The position numbers were made by a program, and so were the translations under genes. DNA of 5,573 nt, from the NCBI GenBank assembly GCA_039810525.1, contig JBDHXE010000156.1, positions 1-5,573 of the forward strand. The letters are read 5' to 3'. This DNA comes from JBDHXE01 sp039810525. GTDB lineage: Bacteria > Bacteroidota > Ignavibacteria > Kapaibacteriales > UBA2268. Numbering within the stretch: position 1 is the stretch's first letter; every line of letters starts with the position of its first letter. Shown here in pieces: positions 1 through 5,573 of this stretch. The notes beneath the pieces were generated by a model that was not told where the DNA came from, ran no database searches, and worked only from the letters and a program-made list of their open reading frames with translations.

Positions 1-49
1 ATCCTAATTGTAAATTGTGGAAAACTTTATATATGTTATTATAAAAAGA

Positions 50-73
50 GAGGCTGACTTATGAGACAGCCTC
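50..73 (-). terminator. Rho-independent terminator closing the five-gene cluster
   Basis: On the minus strand GAGGCTG (73-67) pairs perfectly with CAGCCTC (56-50), a 7-bp GC-rich stem. Two further pairs can form inside after an A/A mismatch. The stem is followed directly by TCTTTTTAT (49-41), a T-rich tail. It lies about 75 nt past the stop codon of the last minus-strand gene (149-817), which is the right place and orientation to end that transcript. Read on the plus strand the stem has no T-tract, so it is not a bidirectional terminator. Confidence 0.8.
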
Positions 74-123
74 GACTGAGAATTAAAAATTAAATCATTG
101 CTGCTGATTTATGAGACAGCCTC
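53..123. repeat. Pair of 21-bp direct repeats, 50 bp apart
   Basis: Bases 53-73 and 103-123 are the same 21-bp word with one difference (C at 58, T at 108). Both are in the same orientation, and each ends in GAGACAGCCTC on the plus strand. The lower copy is the loop and arm of the terminator at 50-73. The upper copy has the GAGGCTG arm (minus strand) but its partner has changed, leaving only a 4-bp GCTG/CAGC stem. It looks like a partial or decayed duplicate of the terminator, or two copies of a dispersed repeat. Alternative pairing of the upper GAGGCTG arm with the lower CAGCCTC arm is possible. Confidence 0.75.
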
Positions 124-148
124 AATGTTTGGATCTTTAGCTTATAAT

Positions 149-817
149 TTAATTATTCTCGCTATCATCTGATTTGATTAATTTGAATTGAACCCCTTTC
201 GGAAGGTCAAATAGACTATCTGGTATATCAATATTCTCTTGGATATCTATAGCTTTTTTCTCATACCTATTCTCAATATCAATACTCTCAATCTTTAGAA
301 TTACTCTCTTATATATCCATTGTTTAAAGCCATTCAATTCATATACCCAGCATTTTCGATTCAAAAATTCCTTCTGTCCTAACCATTTACCACCGTTTTC
401 AATTACAAAATCTTTCATAATTTGCTCGTCCGATTTATCCTTTTGCAAATAATTAGGAGACATAGCCATACCATAATTCATACCAATATCCTCTATATCT
501 TTAATCTCTTGCTTTGTACCAATACTATCTAATAAATTAGCATAATACAGCCAATTATCTTTAAGGATAGTTACAGTTTTACTTTTATCAAAAATTGTAT
601 CTGTATTTGATATATAACGATTTGTTTCTATGGTCTTCACATAGCTTTTATTACCATAATCATCATAAGCAGATATTTCACTACCTTGCATTACTAAGTT
701 AGAACTTATAGATTGAGCAGAATATTCTATACGCATCGATTTAAATTGATAAGGATTGGCAAAGGCATATATATTAAAAGAAAAAATAGTAATCAGCACT
801 ATAAAAATATATTTCAT
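149..817 (-). CDS. Exported LolA/DUF4412-like protein of unknown function
   Basis: This 222-residue protein is not recognised as a named gene. Residues 1-20 form a signal peptide (hydrophobic stretch 4-19, cleavage likely after AFA, before NPY), so the product should be periplasmic. No lipobox cysteine precedes the cleavage site. The mature part alternates short polar and hydrophobic beta-type strands. Residues 147-177 (GQKEFLNRKCWVYEL, then QWIYKRVILKIES) resemble the 'G-x-E-x-x-x-G-K-K-C-x-V-Y ... W-V-W-K-G-I-x-L-K' stretch I recall from DUF4412 and LolA-like periplasmic proteins. The end, DSLFDLPKGVQF (200-211), matches the usual 'F-x-L-P-x-G' close of such folds. Members of that fold bind lipids or lipoproteins, but no ligand can be named here. 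The gene starts 8 nt after the stop of the GT9 gene and is last before the terminator at 50-73, so it is probably co-transcribed with it. The start is chosen because it gives a complete signal peptide; no Shine-Dalgarno site is visible. Confidence 0.85.
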   Translation of the reverse strand: MKYIFIVLITIFSFNIYAFANPYQFKSMRIEYSAQSISSNLVMQGSEISAYDDYGNKSYVKTIETNRYISNTDTIFDKSKTVTILKDNWLYYANLLDSIGTKQEIKDIEDIGMNYGMAMSPNYLQKDKSDEQIMKDFVIENGGKWLGQKEFLNRKCWVYELNGFKQWIYKRVILKIESIDIENRYEKKAIDIQENIDIPDSLFDLPKGVQFKLIKSDDSENN

Positions 818-825
818 AGATTAAT

Positions 826-1899
826 TTAGACCCAACGTGTAATCGCTTGATATATACTATTAGGGCTAATATAATCCATACAGAAATAATCATCGTTTAT
901 ACATTTAGCTCTAAAGAAACATTGACATTCCTTAGCTGGCATTACTATTTCACCACGTCCATAAAGTTCAAATTCATTAGGGTTAAATATATTATTCATC
1001 AATATAAGAGGCTTTTTCAGGCCAATAGCTATATGCATACCCATAGTAACTGCTGATACAACTAAATCACACTGATTGACCTCCGAAATAAATTTATTTA
1101 AAGGAAAATTGCCTAAATATAAAGCATTTGTTTTATTAGAGAAGTACTTATTCTTCTCATCTTCTTGTTTACCACCTAATAAAATAGGGAAATAATTATT
1201 CTGCTGTAGCATAAATATCAAATCAATCCAATTACTATCAGGCCATAATCTTGATACCCATCTATCACCACAGCCAGTATTAAGGCCGATTATTTTCTTA
1301 CCATCGTTAGGAATATTCCATTCGTAATTACTATTCAAATCTAAAATATATTCTTCACCATTATATTGCCAACCACATATTTCGTAGATCTCTTGTGGGT
1401 AAGACTTAGAATTTTGCATATTCAGATCATCAAATAGACCAGTTAAAAACTTATGTTTAGCATCTTCATTAGCATAATGAGGCATATTATCCTTCATTAC
1501 AAAGCCTTTCACATCTTTATATTTCAAATTATTGGTAAGAGCAACTGCTTGAAAATCTTTATCTAAATTGATTACCAAATCAAAACTCATCGCTTTTAGT
1601 ATTTCTACTGATTCTACAGAAAAATTAAGAGTATTATCTACTATAGATGGAACAATATCTGGAGAGTAAGTAAGCCACCATATTTTATGATATGGGTATT
1701 CCTTTTTTAATCTATGCAGCAATACAGTTGTTCTAATTACATCACCGATTGCACCTAATTTAATAATTAAAATTGTACCAATAGTCTTATCATAATAAGG
1801 GCAAGTAGCACATTTTACATTAAAGTCTTTATGAGGTTTGCATGGGATATACCCTTTGAAATGCCTACAATCTGAATAAAAAACAATGTCAGAATTCAT
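826..1899 (-). CDS. Glycosyltransferase family 9 (heptosyltransferase-like) with cysteine clusters
   Basis: This 357-residue protein is probably a cytoplasmic GT-B enzyme that moves a sugar from a nucleotide donor (ADP-heptose in the characterised members) onto a lipopolysaccharide or similar glycan. The first Rossmann domain opens with KLGAIGDVIRTTVLL (47-61), the GT9 signature; D53 aligns with the proposed catalytic base of WaaC (Asp13). The second domain has GLNTGCGDRWVSRLWP (205-220) and DLVVSAVTMGMHIAIGLKKP (278-297), corresponding to the nucleotide-sugar binding 'D-[ST]-x-x-M-H-x-A-x-x-x-x-x-P' motif. Two additions are absent from classic WaaC/WaaF: an N-terminal segment with C11, C20, C30 and C33 (plus H13 and H23), and a C-terminal cluster C325, C327, C333 and C340. 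They may bind metal, but this is inference. The donor and acceptor cannot be told from sequence. The ATG begins 2 nt below the last base of the upstream stop codon (1 nt gap), which supports this start and translational coupling. No Shine-Dalgarno site is seen. Confidence 0.9.
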   Translation of the reverse strand: MNSDIVFYSDCRHFKGYIPCKPHKDFNVKCATCPYYDKTIGTILIIKLGAIGDVIRTTVLLHRLKKEYPYHKIWWLTYSPDIVPSIVDNTLNFSVESVEILKAMSFDLVINLDKDFQAVALTNNLKYKDVKGFVMKDNMPHYANEDAKHKFLTGLFDDLNMQNSKSYPQEIYEICGWQYNGEEYILDLNSNYEWNIPNDGKKIIGLNTGCGDRWVSRLWPDSNWIDLIFMLQQNNYFPILLGGKQEDEKNKYFSNKTNALYLGNFPLNKFISEVNQCDLVVSAVTMGMHIAIGLKKPLILMNNIFNPNEFELYGRGEIVMPAKECQCFFRAKCINDDYFCMDYISPNSIYQAITRWV

Positions 1900-1900
1900 T

Positions 1901-2644
1901 TTATAAATTATATTGTATTAAAATATACACTTGCATAGTATAAACATTACTTTCAATAGTCTCGAACATAGTTATAGGTGTAAGTAGCTCTCCACGATTA
2001 TCATTTTTGCCAATTAAATTCATTATACCAATTGCACCACCAGCATTAATATAAAAATTCTTTCTCAATCTACCTTCCACTCCTAATTTGAAAAGCCCAC
2101 CTATTCTGAGTGCATCTTCTTTTGGAGGAGTTTTATAAATTTCATCTTTAAATACATTATTATTTAGATAGTCTCTGTACCATTCTATATCAATATTATT
2201 AATATAATTTAATGATACCTCTACACCCGCATACATATTAGCATGTACAAATTGCACAGGCAGAAATGCATATTGAAATCCTGTATTAACCCCTATAATA
2301 TTTAATTTATGGGAATAATAATCTATTATATTTCTATTATAATTAACTCTTTCCTTTCCACTGAAAAATGAATAACTCAAAGAAACAGGTATTCTAAACT
2401 TAGCCTCTTCATCTATCGGGAATAAAAATTGTAGCTGCACACCTGGCTGAGCATCACGAAAACTACCACCCGTTACTGCATCATCTTTAGAAGATGTATT
2501 TATAATTGAAAGTTTGGCTGGATTGTCTCCTAATATCTGGGTAGTAATGATACCAGCACCTATTCTATAATGAGTTTCCATTTGAGAATAAGAAGCTATA
2601 CTACCAAACAAAAAGAGAATAATTATTAATTTTAATATATTCAT
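1901..2644 (-). CDS. Predicted outer-membrane beta-barrel protein
   Basis: This 247-residue protein has a clear signal peptide: Lys5, hydrophobic core 6-16, then ASYSQ, with cleavage likely before Gln21, a form common in Bacteroidota. The mature part has a run of amphipathic strands separated by polar loops, for example FRIPVSLSYSFF (83-94), KLNIIGVNTGFQYAFLP (113-129), ANMYAGVEVSLNYI (135-148), LRIGGLFKLGVEGRL (179-193), FYINAGGAIGIMNLIG (197-212) and TMQVYILIQYNL (236-247). This is the pattern of a small outer-membrane barrel of roughly eight strands (PorT/OmpA-barrel-like). The last residue is Leu, not the usual Phe, but the final strand has aromatic residues. It may be a structural porin-like protein or a partner of the neighbouring envelope genes; no specific role can be given. 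It follows the GT2 gene after a 53-nt AT-rich gap and precedes the GT9 gene by 1 nt. Confidence 0.8.
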   Translation of the reverse strand: MNILKLIIILFLFGSIASYSQMETHYRIGAGIITTQILGDNPAKLSIINTSSKDDAVTGGSFRDAQPGVQLQFLFPIDEEAKFRIPVSLSYSFFSGKERVNYNRNIIDYYSHKLNIIGVNTGFQYAFLPVQFVHANMYAGVEVSLNYINNIDIEWYRDYLNNNVFKDEIYKTPPKEDALRIGGLFKLGVEGRLRKNFYINAGGAIGIMNLIGKNDNRGELLTPITMFETIESNVYTMQVYILIQYNL

Positions 2645-2697
2645 TTTAAATTTATATAAATATTTTCAAGTTTAATGAGACTATTTAATCATATTAA

Positions 2698-3747
2698 TTA
2701 TTTTAAAATATCTCTTATGCCATATAAGTTTTTAGAATTTTCGTTATTCATTTTAGTTAAAAGCTCGCCTAATAGTCCCATCGACAAAAATTGAACTCCG
2801 ACTATCAACATACCTATTGCAAACAATGCTAATGGCCGATTGCTTAAATAAGTTAACCCCATCAACCACTCTGCAACTAAATACACTAATATTAATAAAC
2901 CTGCAAGTGAAATAAAAGACCCAATAGTCCCAAAAAAATGCAGTGGACGCTTAAAATATTTAGTTGTTAGCAAAACAGTTAATAAATCTAAAAATCCGTT
3001 CATAAATCTCGAAATACCGAACTTAGTTGTTCCATACTTTCTTGGATGGTGATGGACTGGTATTTCTGTAACCTTAAAGCCCATCCAATTAGCCAAAGCT
3101 GGTAAAAACCTATGCATCTCTCCATATACATTTAATGATTTAACTACCTCACTTCTGTAACCTTTAAGCCCACAATTAAAATCATGCAGCTTAATACCTG
3201 CTACCTTAGAAGTAGCCCAATTAAATAATTTAGAAGGCAAATTCTTTTTTATAACAGAATCATAACGTTTTTTCTTCCAACCTGACACTAAATCATAACC
3301 TTCATTAAGCTTAGTTAGGAGATTTTCTATTTCTTTAGGATCATCTTGAAGATCTGCATCCATAGTAATTACATACTCACCTTTAGCTCTTTTAAACCCA
3401 ACCGAAAGAGCTGCACTTTTACCATAATTACGTCTAAAACGAATACATTTAAATCTATTATTCTTAGAATAGATATCTTTAATAACTTGGAATGAATTAT
3501 CTGTAGAGCCATCATCAATAAAAATAACTTCGTAACTATTATCAGCTAGTTTAGCAAGCTCTAATTCTAATTGCGTGGATAATTCTAATAAAGACTCTTC
3601 TTCATTAAGTAATGGAATAACTACTGATAACTTTACAGAACTTTCATTACCATATTTATTCCTCTTAGAAAAACTTTTTTTCTTAAATTTCTTTTCTGAA
3701 AGCAATATTTGTTCAGTATTATTGTTATCAATATCTTTCATAATCAT
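2698..3747 (-). CDS. GT2 polyprenyl-phosphate glycosyltransferase (DPM1/GtrB-like)
   Basis: This inner-membrane GT-A enzyme most likely transfers a sugar from a nucleotide donor to undecaprenyl phosphate on the cytoplasmic face, giving a lipid-linked sugar for envelope glycan synthesis. Domains in order: a 35-40 residue basic, polar N-terminal extension; GT-A domain from about 40 with VVIPLLNEEES (42-52), FIDDGSTDNS (76-85), the DxD-type motif DADLQDDP (130-137), NCGLKGYR (191-198), MHRFLPAL (211-218) and HHHPRKYGTTKFG (232-244), all typical of the DPM1-like bacterial subfamily. Two C-terminal membrane helices follow, near 270-295 and 306-330. Length is slightly above the family's usual 310-330 because of the N-terminal extension. 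The start ATG overlaps the upstream TGA as ATGA (3744-3747), so the two genes are translationally coupled; Met3 is a possible alternative start. The sugar cannot be named: ArnC, GtrB and dolichyl-phosphate mannose synthase share these motifs. Near-complete motifs suggest an active enzyme. Confidence 0.93.
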   Translation of the reverse strand: MIMKDIDNNNTEQILLSEKKFKKKSFSKRNKYGNESSVKLSVVIPLLNEEESLLELSTQLELELAKLADNSYEVIFIDDGSTDNSFQVIKDIYSKNNRFKCIRFRRNYGKSAALSVGFKRAKGEYVITMDADLQDDPKEIENLLTKLNEGYDLVSGWKKKRYDSVIKKNLPSKLFNWATSKVAGIKLHDFNCGLKGYRSEVVKSLNVYGEMHRFLPALANWMGFKVTEIPVHHHPRKYGTTKFGISRFMNGFLDLLTVLLTTKYFKRPLHFFGTIGSFISLAGLLILVYLVAEWLMGLTYLSNRPLALFAIGMLIVGVQFLSMGLLGELLTKMNNENSKNLYGIRDILK

Positions 3748-4523
3748 ATTTTAGTTATAAATTTCTTAGCTATAATAGAATTTTTATTCATAAACATTAT
3801 AAAATAAGTACCAGGTTGAAAACTTAATATATTATTAATATTACCACCATTGGATACTAAATTGCCACGTAAATCGTAAACCTGATAAAAATCATAATTC
3901 AAAGAATTATCCACATTAATAAAATTACTAAATGGATTAGGGAATATTACATTGTCTTCGATTACAATATTATCTTCTACATTTGTCGCATTCTTATTAT
4001 AATAAACATCAAAATATAACTTATCAATAGCATCATTATCAAGTACTAATTTATTTATTATTTTCATATCCTGATTAATAACCACACCCCCCATAATATC
4101 TCTTACGAAGATTGAATCAATTATATTAGGAATATTGCTATTATTCCATTCTAATACTACCGAAGAAGCATTAATCCAATTTAAAACTAATTTATAACGA
4201 TAATTCCAAGTTATTTTGTCATCTGGAATACTTCTAAGATCTAAATTAGTCCATATTTTATCATAATATTTTGAACCATCTTCATTGTATTTAGAAGAAT
4301 CAATATATTCCAATACAGCATAAAAAGTTGGAGGGAAAGGTGGCAAAGACTTCTCACCTAATTGGGTATCTACACTATCACCTGCTAGTTCATTAATACC
4401 AAACCCTAAATTAAATACCAGATTTGGTTTAGAATTATTATAAACATTCAAATTAATTCTAGCATTATTATCAGCATAAGAATAAATAAAGCTACACAAA
4501 AATAATACAACTATAATTCGCAT
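3744..4523 (-). CDS. Small T9SS-secreted protein with type A sorting domain
   Basis: This 259-residue protein should cross the inner membrane by Sec (signal peptide 1-17, core IIVVLFLCSFI, cleavage likely after YSYA) and the outer membrane by the type IX system. The C-terminal sorting domain spans about 190-259: VIFPNPFSNFINV (192-204), FYQVYDLRGNLVSNGG (212-227), LSFQPGTYFIMF (233-244), and the basic end AKKFITKI (252-259). These are the N-P, Y-D-x-x-G, G-x-Y and K-x-x-x-x elements of T9SS type A domains. The middle carries GFGINELAGDSVDTQLGE (40-57) followed by LPPFPP (60-65), which resembles a recurrent module I recall upstream of such domains in Ignavibacteria-like surface proteins. No catalytic motif is visible, so it may be structural or adhesive. 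Cys10 is not in a lipobox. It begins 20 nt below the preceding terminator and overlaps the GT2 gene by 4 nt, an unusual pairing of cargo and glycosyltransferase. Confidence 0.85.
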   Translation of the reverse strand: MRIIVVLFLCSFIYSYADNNARINLNVYNNSKPNLVFNLGFGINELAGDSVDTQLGEKSLPPFPPTFYAVLEYIDSSKYNEDGSKYYDKIWTNLDLRSIPDDKITWNYRYKLVLNWINASSVVLEWNNSNIPNIIDSIFVRDIMGGVVINQDMKIINKLVLDNDAIDKLYFDVYYNKNATNVEDNIVIEDNVIFPNPFSNFINVDNSLNYDFYQVYDLRGNLVSNGGNINNILSFQPGTYFIMFMNKNSIIAKKFITKI

Positions 4524-4542
4524 ACAATACCTTATAAATAAA

Positions 4543-4571
4543 AGGGCAACACGCTATATCCATGTTGCCCC
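4543..4571 (-). terminator. Rho-independent terminator after the large T9SS cargo gene
   Basis: On the minus strand GGGCAACA-type arms (4570-4563 and 4551-4544) form an 8-bp perfect stem, with a possible G-U closing pair at 4571/4543 and an 11-nt loop (4562-4552). The 3' arm GTTGCCC runs straight into TTTTATTTAT. It is 20 nt past the stop codon of the 4592-5573 gene and fits as its terminator. It ends only 20 nt before the ATG of the next gene, leaving almost no room for a separate promoter between the two. Confidence 0.85.
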
Positions 4572-4591
4572 TAAATAATCAAATAGAGAAA

Positions 4592-5573
4592 TTACTTTAT
4601 AACGCTAATTTTAACTACAGAATTATAATTACCAGCATTTATTTTAGCAAAATAATTACCAGCAGTATATTGAGATAAATTAACATTATAGTTAAAAGTA
4701 CCAGCATTTAATTGAGCATTAACAACTGTTTCTACTAAATTACCTAATGCATCATAAATATTTACATTAACATTAGATGGTTCATTTAATACAAATTGTA
4801 TATTTGAGAAGTCAGAAGCTGGATTAGGAGTAGCAGTAAAGCTATTATCAATACCAGTCATAACTTCTGTTTTAGCAATTCTAATAGAATTGTAAGCCAA
4901 TCCATTTACTACAATAGACTTACTTTCACCTTTGTTTACAGATCCGATAAATTCACCAGAAACGGCATCATACAATGTATAATCTGCATCAGCATTATCT
5001 ACATTGATAGCTAAAGGATAGGTAACACCTTGTAATTTCAATATTGCATTGTTAGAATTTGATACATACTTGTTATCTGAGAAACGAACATCAAACATTC
5101 CACTCATAGGAGCTGGTGGTAATTCAAAGTAATTCAATATATCACTATTATTAGTAGTAATATATACATTATTTACTTTCTGACCGTTATCACGAATAGT
5201 AAACATTTGGCTATTATTCAATACTGAAGTTTTTTCAACTAAAGAATTAGAAGAAGCTAATTTACCATAAGTAGGAAGCAATCTATAATATCCATCAGTA
5301 GAAGTTTTAATCCAATAGCCCATACCTGGAACCATATTAGAAACTTGATAATAACCAAGATCTGTTCTATAACCATATACACCATAATTTAATGTATAAT
5401 CTTTGTTTGGTATAGATCCATTATCTGATTGACCAAATTCAATACCTTCTACAGAAGTTACCACAGATAAAGCACCAACTAAGTTCCATCCACCCTTGTT
5501 AGCTGGATTTTCTGGATCTGGAGTATCACCTTCAAATACTTTAATTTTGTGAACATCGCTCTTAATTTCTTTT
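4592..5573 (-). CDS. Large T9SS-secreted surface protein, C-terminal part (start beyond window)
   Basis: The reading frame is open to the window edge; 326 residues are visible and the N-terminus, including any signal peptide, lies outside. The in-frame GTG at 5464 is not a credible start: it falls inside a conserved-looking module that begins upstream with GGWNLVGALS (visible residues 27-36) and continues through YGVYGYRTDLGYYQ to VPGMGYWIKTSTDGYY (visible 81-96). This 'GWNL(V/I)G ... PGxGYWIK' pattern recurs in secreted proteins of Ignavibacteria and relatives. Next comes FELPPAPMSGMFDVRF (visible 149-164), then a beta-rich segment. The T9SS type A sorting domain fills about 245-326: ATPNPASDFSNIQFVL, NVNIYDALGNLVETV, LSQYTAGNYFAKI, and the end VVKISVIK. 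The product is thus exported by Sec and T9SS and is surface-bound or released. No enzymatic domain is seen in the visible part. The gene ends in its own terminator (4543-4571), so it may be expressed separately from, and more strongly than, the cluster below it. Confidence 0.88.
   Translation of the reverse strand, partial: KEIKSDVHKIKVFEGDTPDPENPANKGGWNLVGALSVVTSVEGIEFGQSDNGSIPNKDYTLNYGVYGYRTDLGYYQVSNMVPGMGYWIKTSTDGYYRLLPTYGKLASSNSLVEKTSVLNNSQMFTIRDNGQKVNNVYITTNNSDILNYFELPPAPMSGMFDVRFSDNKYVSNSNNAILKLQGVTYPLAINVDNADADYTLYDAVSGEFIGSVNKGESKSIVVNGLAYNSIRIAKTEVMTGIDNSFTATPNPASDFSNIQFVLNEPSNVNVNIYDALGNLVETVVNAQLNAGTFNYNVNLSQYTAGNYFAKINAGNYNSVVKISVIK

Noticed and set aside
847..1056. Plus-strand 69-codon open frame
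   Set aside because: It lies wholly inside the well-supported GT9 gene on the other strand, has no recognisable motif or signal, and reads as a low-complexity shadow.
2645..2697. Promoter or terminator in the 53-nt gap between the GT2 and barrel genes
   Set aside because: The gap is AT-rich with a 10-bp AT palindrome (2651-2660), but it has no GC stem with T-tract and no convincing TTTG/TAnnTTTG pair.
3675..3681. Run of seven A (minus strand) in the GT2 gene as a frameshift or slippage site
   Set aside because: The zero-frame phase does not match an X-XXY-YYZ slippery heptamer, and the downstream frame is intact through all GT2 motifs.
4494..4496. Cys10 of the small T9SS protein as a lipoprotein lipobox
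   Set aside because: The preceding residues (LFL) lack the small residue needed at -1, and a normal signal peptidase I site follows at YSYA.
5462..5464. GTG as the start of the large T9SS protein
   Set aside because: The frame continues open upstream to the window edge and encodes GGWNLVGALS, which belongs to the same module; a start here would cut the module and leave no signal peptide.

Overview
This AT-rich window has an outer membrane and almost certainly a type IX secretion system (T9SS). The evidence is two secreted proteins with T9SS type A C-terminal sorting domains, a predicted outer-membrane beta-barrel, lipid-linked glycan glycosyltransferases, and AT-rich leaders without Shine-Dalgarno sites. 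This points to the Bacteroidota / Ignavibacteria / Kapabacteria side of the FCB group. The GWNLVG...PG.GYWIK and LPP.P modules favour the Ignavibacteria/Kapabacteria-like lineages, but that placement rests on remembered family resemblance, not on a search.

Every gene is on the minus strand, so transcription runs from high to low coordinates. First (4592-5573) comes the C-terminal part of a large T9SS cargo protein whose start lies beyond the window. A hairpin-plus-T-tract terminator (4543-4571) follows it. Next is a compact five-gene cluster: a small T9SS cargo protein (3744-4523), a polyprenyl-phosphate-type GT2 glycosyltransferase (2698-3747, 4-nt ATGA overlap), a predicted outer-membrane barrel (1901-2644, after 53 nt), a GT9 heptosyltransferase-like enzyme with two cysteine clusters (826-1899, after 1 nt), and a small exported LolA/DUF4412-like protein (149-817, after 8 nt). 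A second terminator (50-73) closes the cluster. Part of it is duplicated 50 bp away (103-123).

The spacing makes 149-4523 look like one cell-envelope operon: one cytoplasmic/inner-membrane sugar transferase, one soluble sugar transferase, and three exported proteins for the periplasm, outer membrane or surface. A plausible reading is assembly or decoration of a surface glycan alongside surface-protein export. No gene has an assigned specific function, and the glycan is unknown. No RNA gene, CRISPR array, transposase or plus-strand gene was seen. Bases 1-49 hold nothing recognisable.
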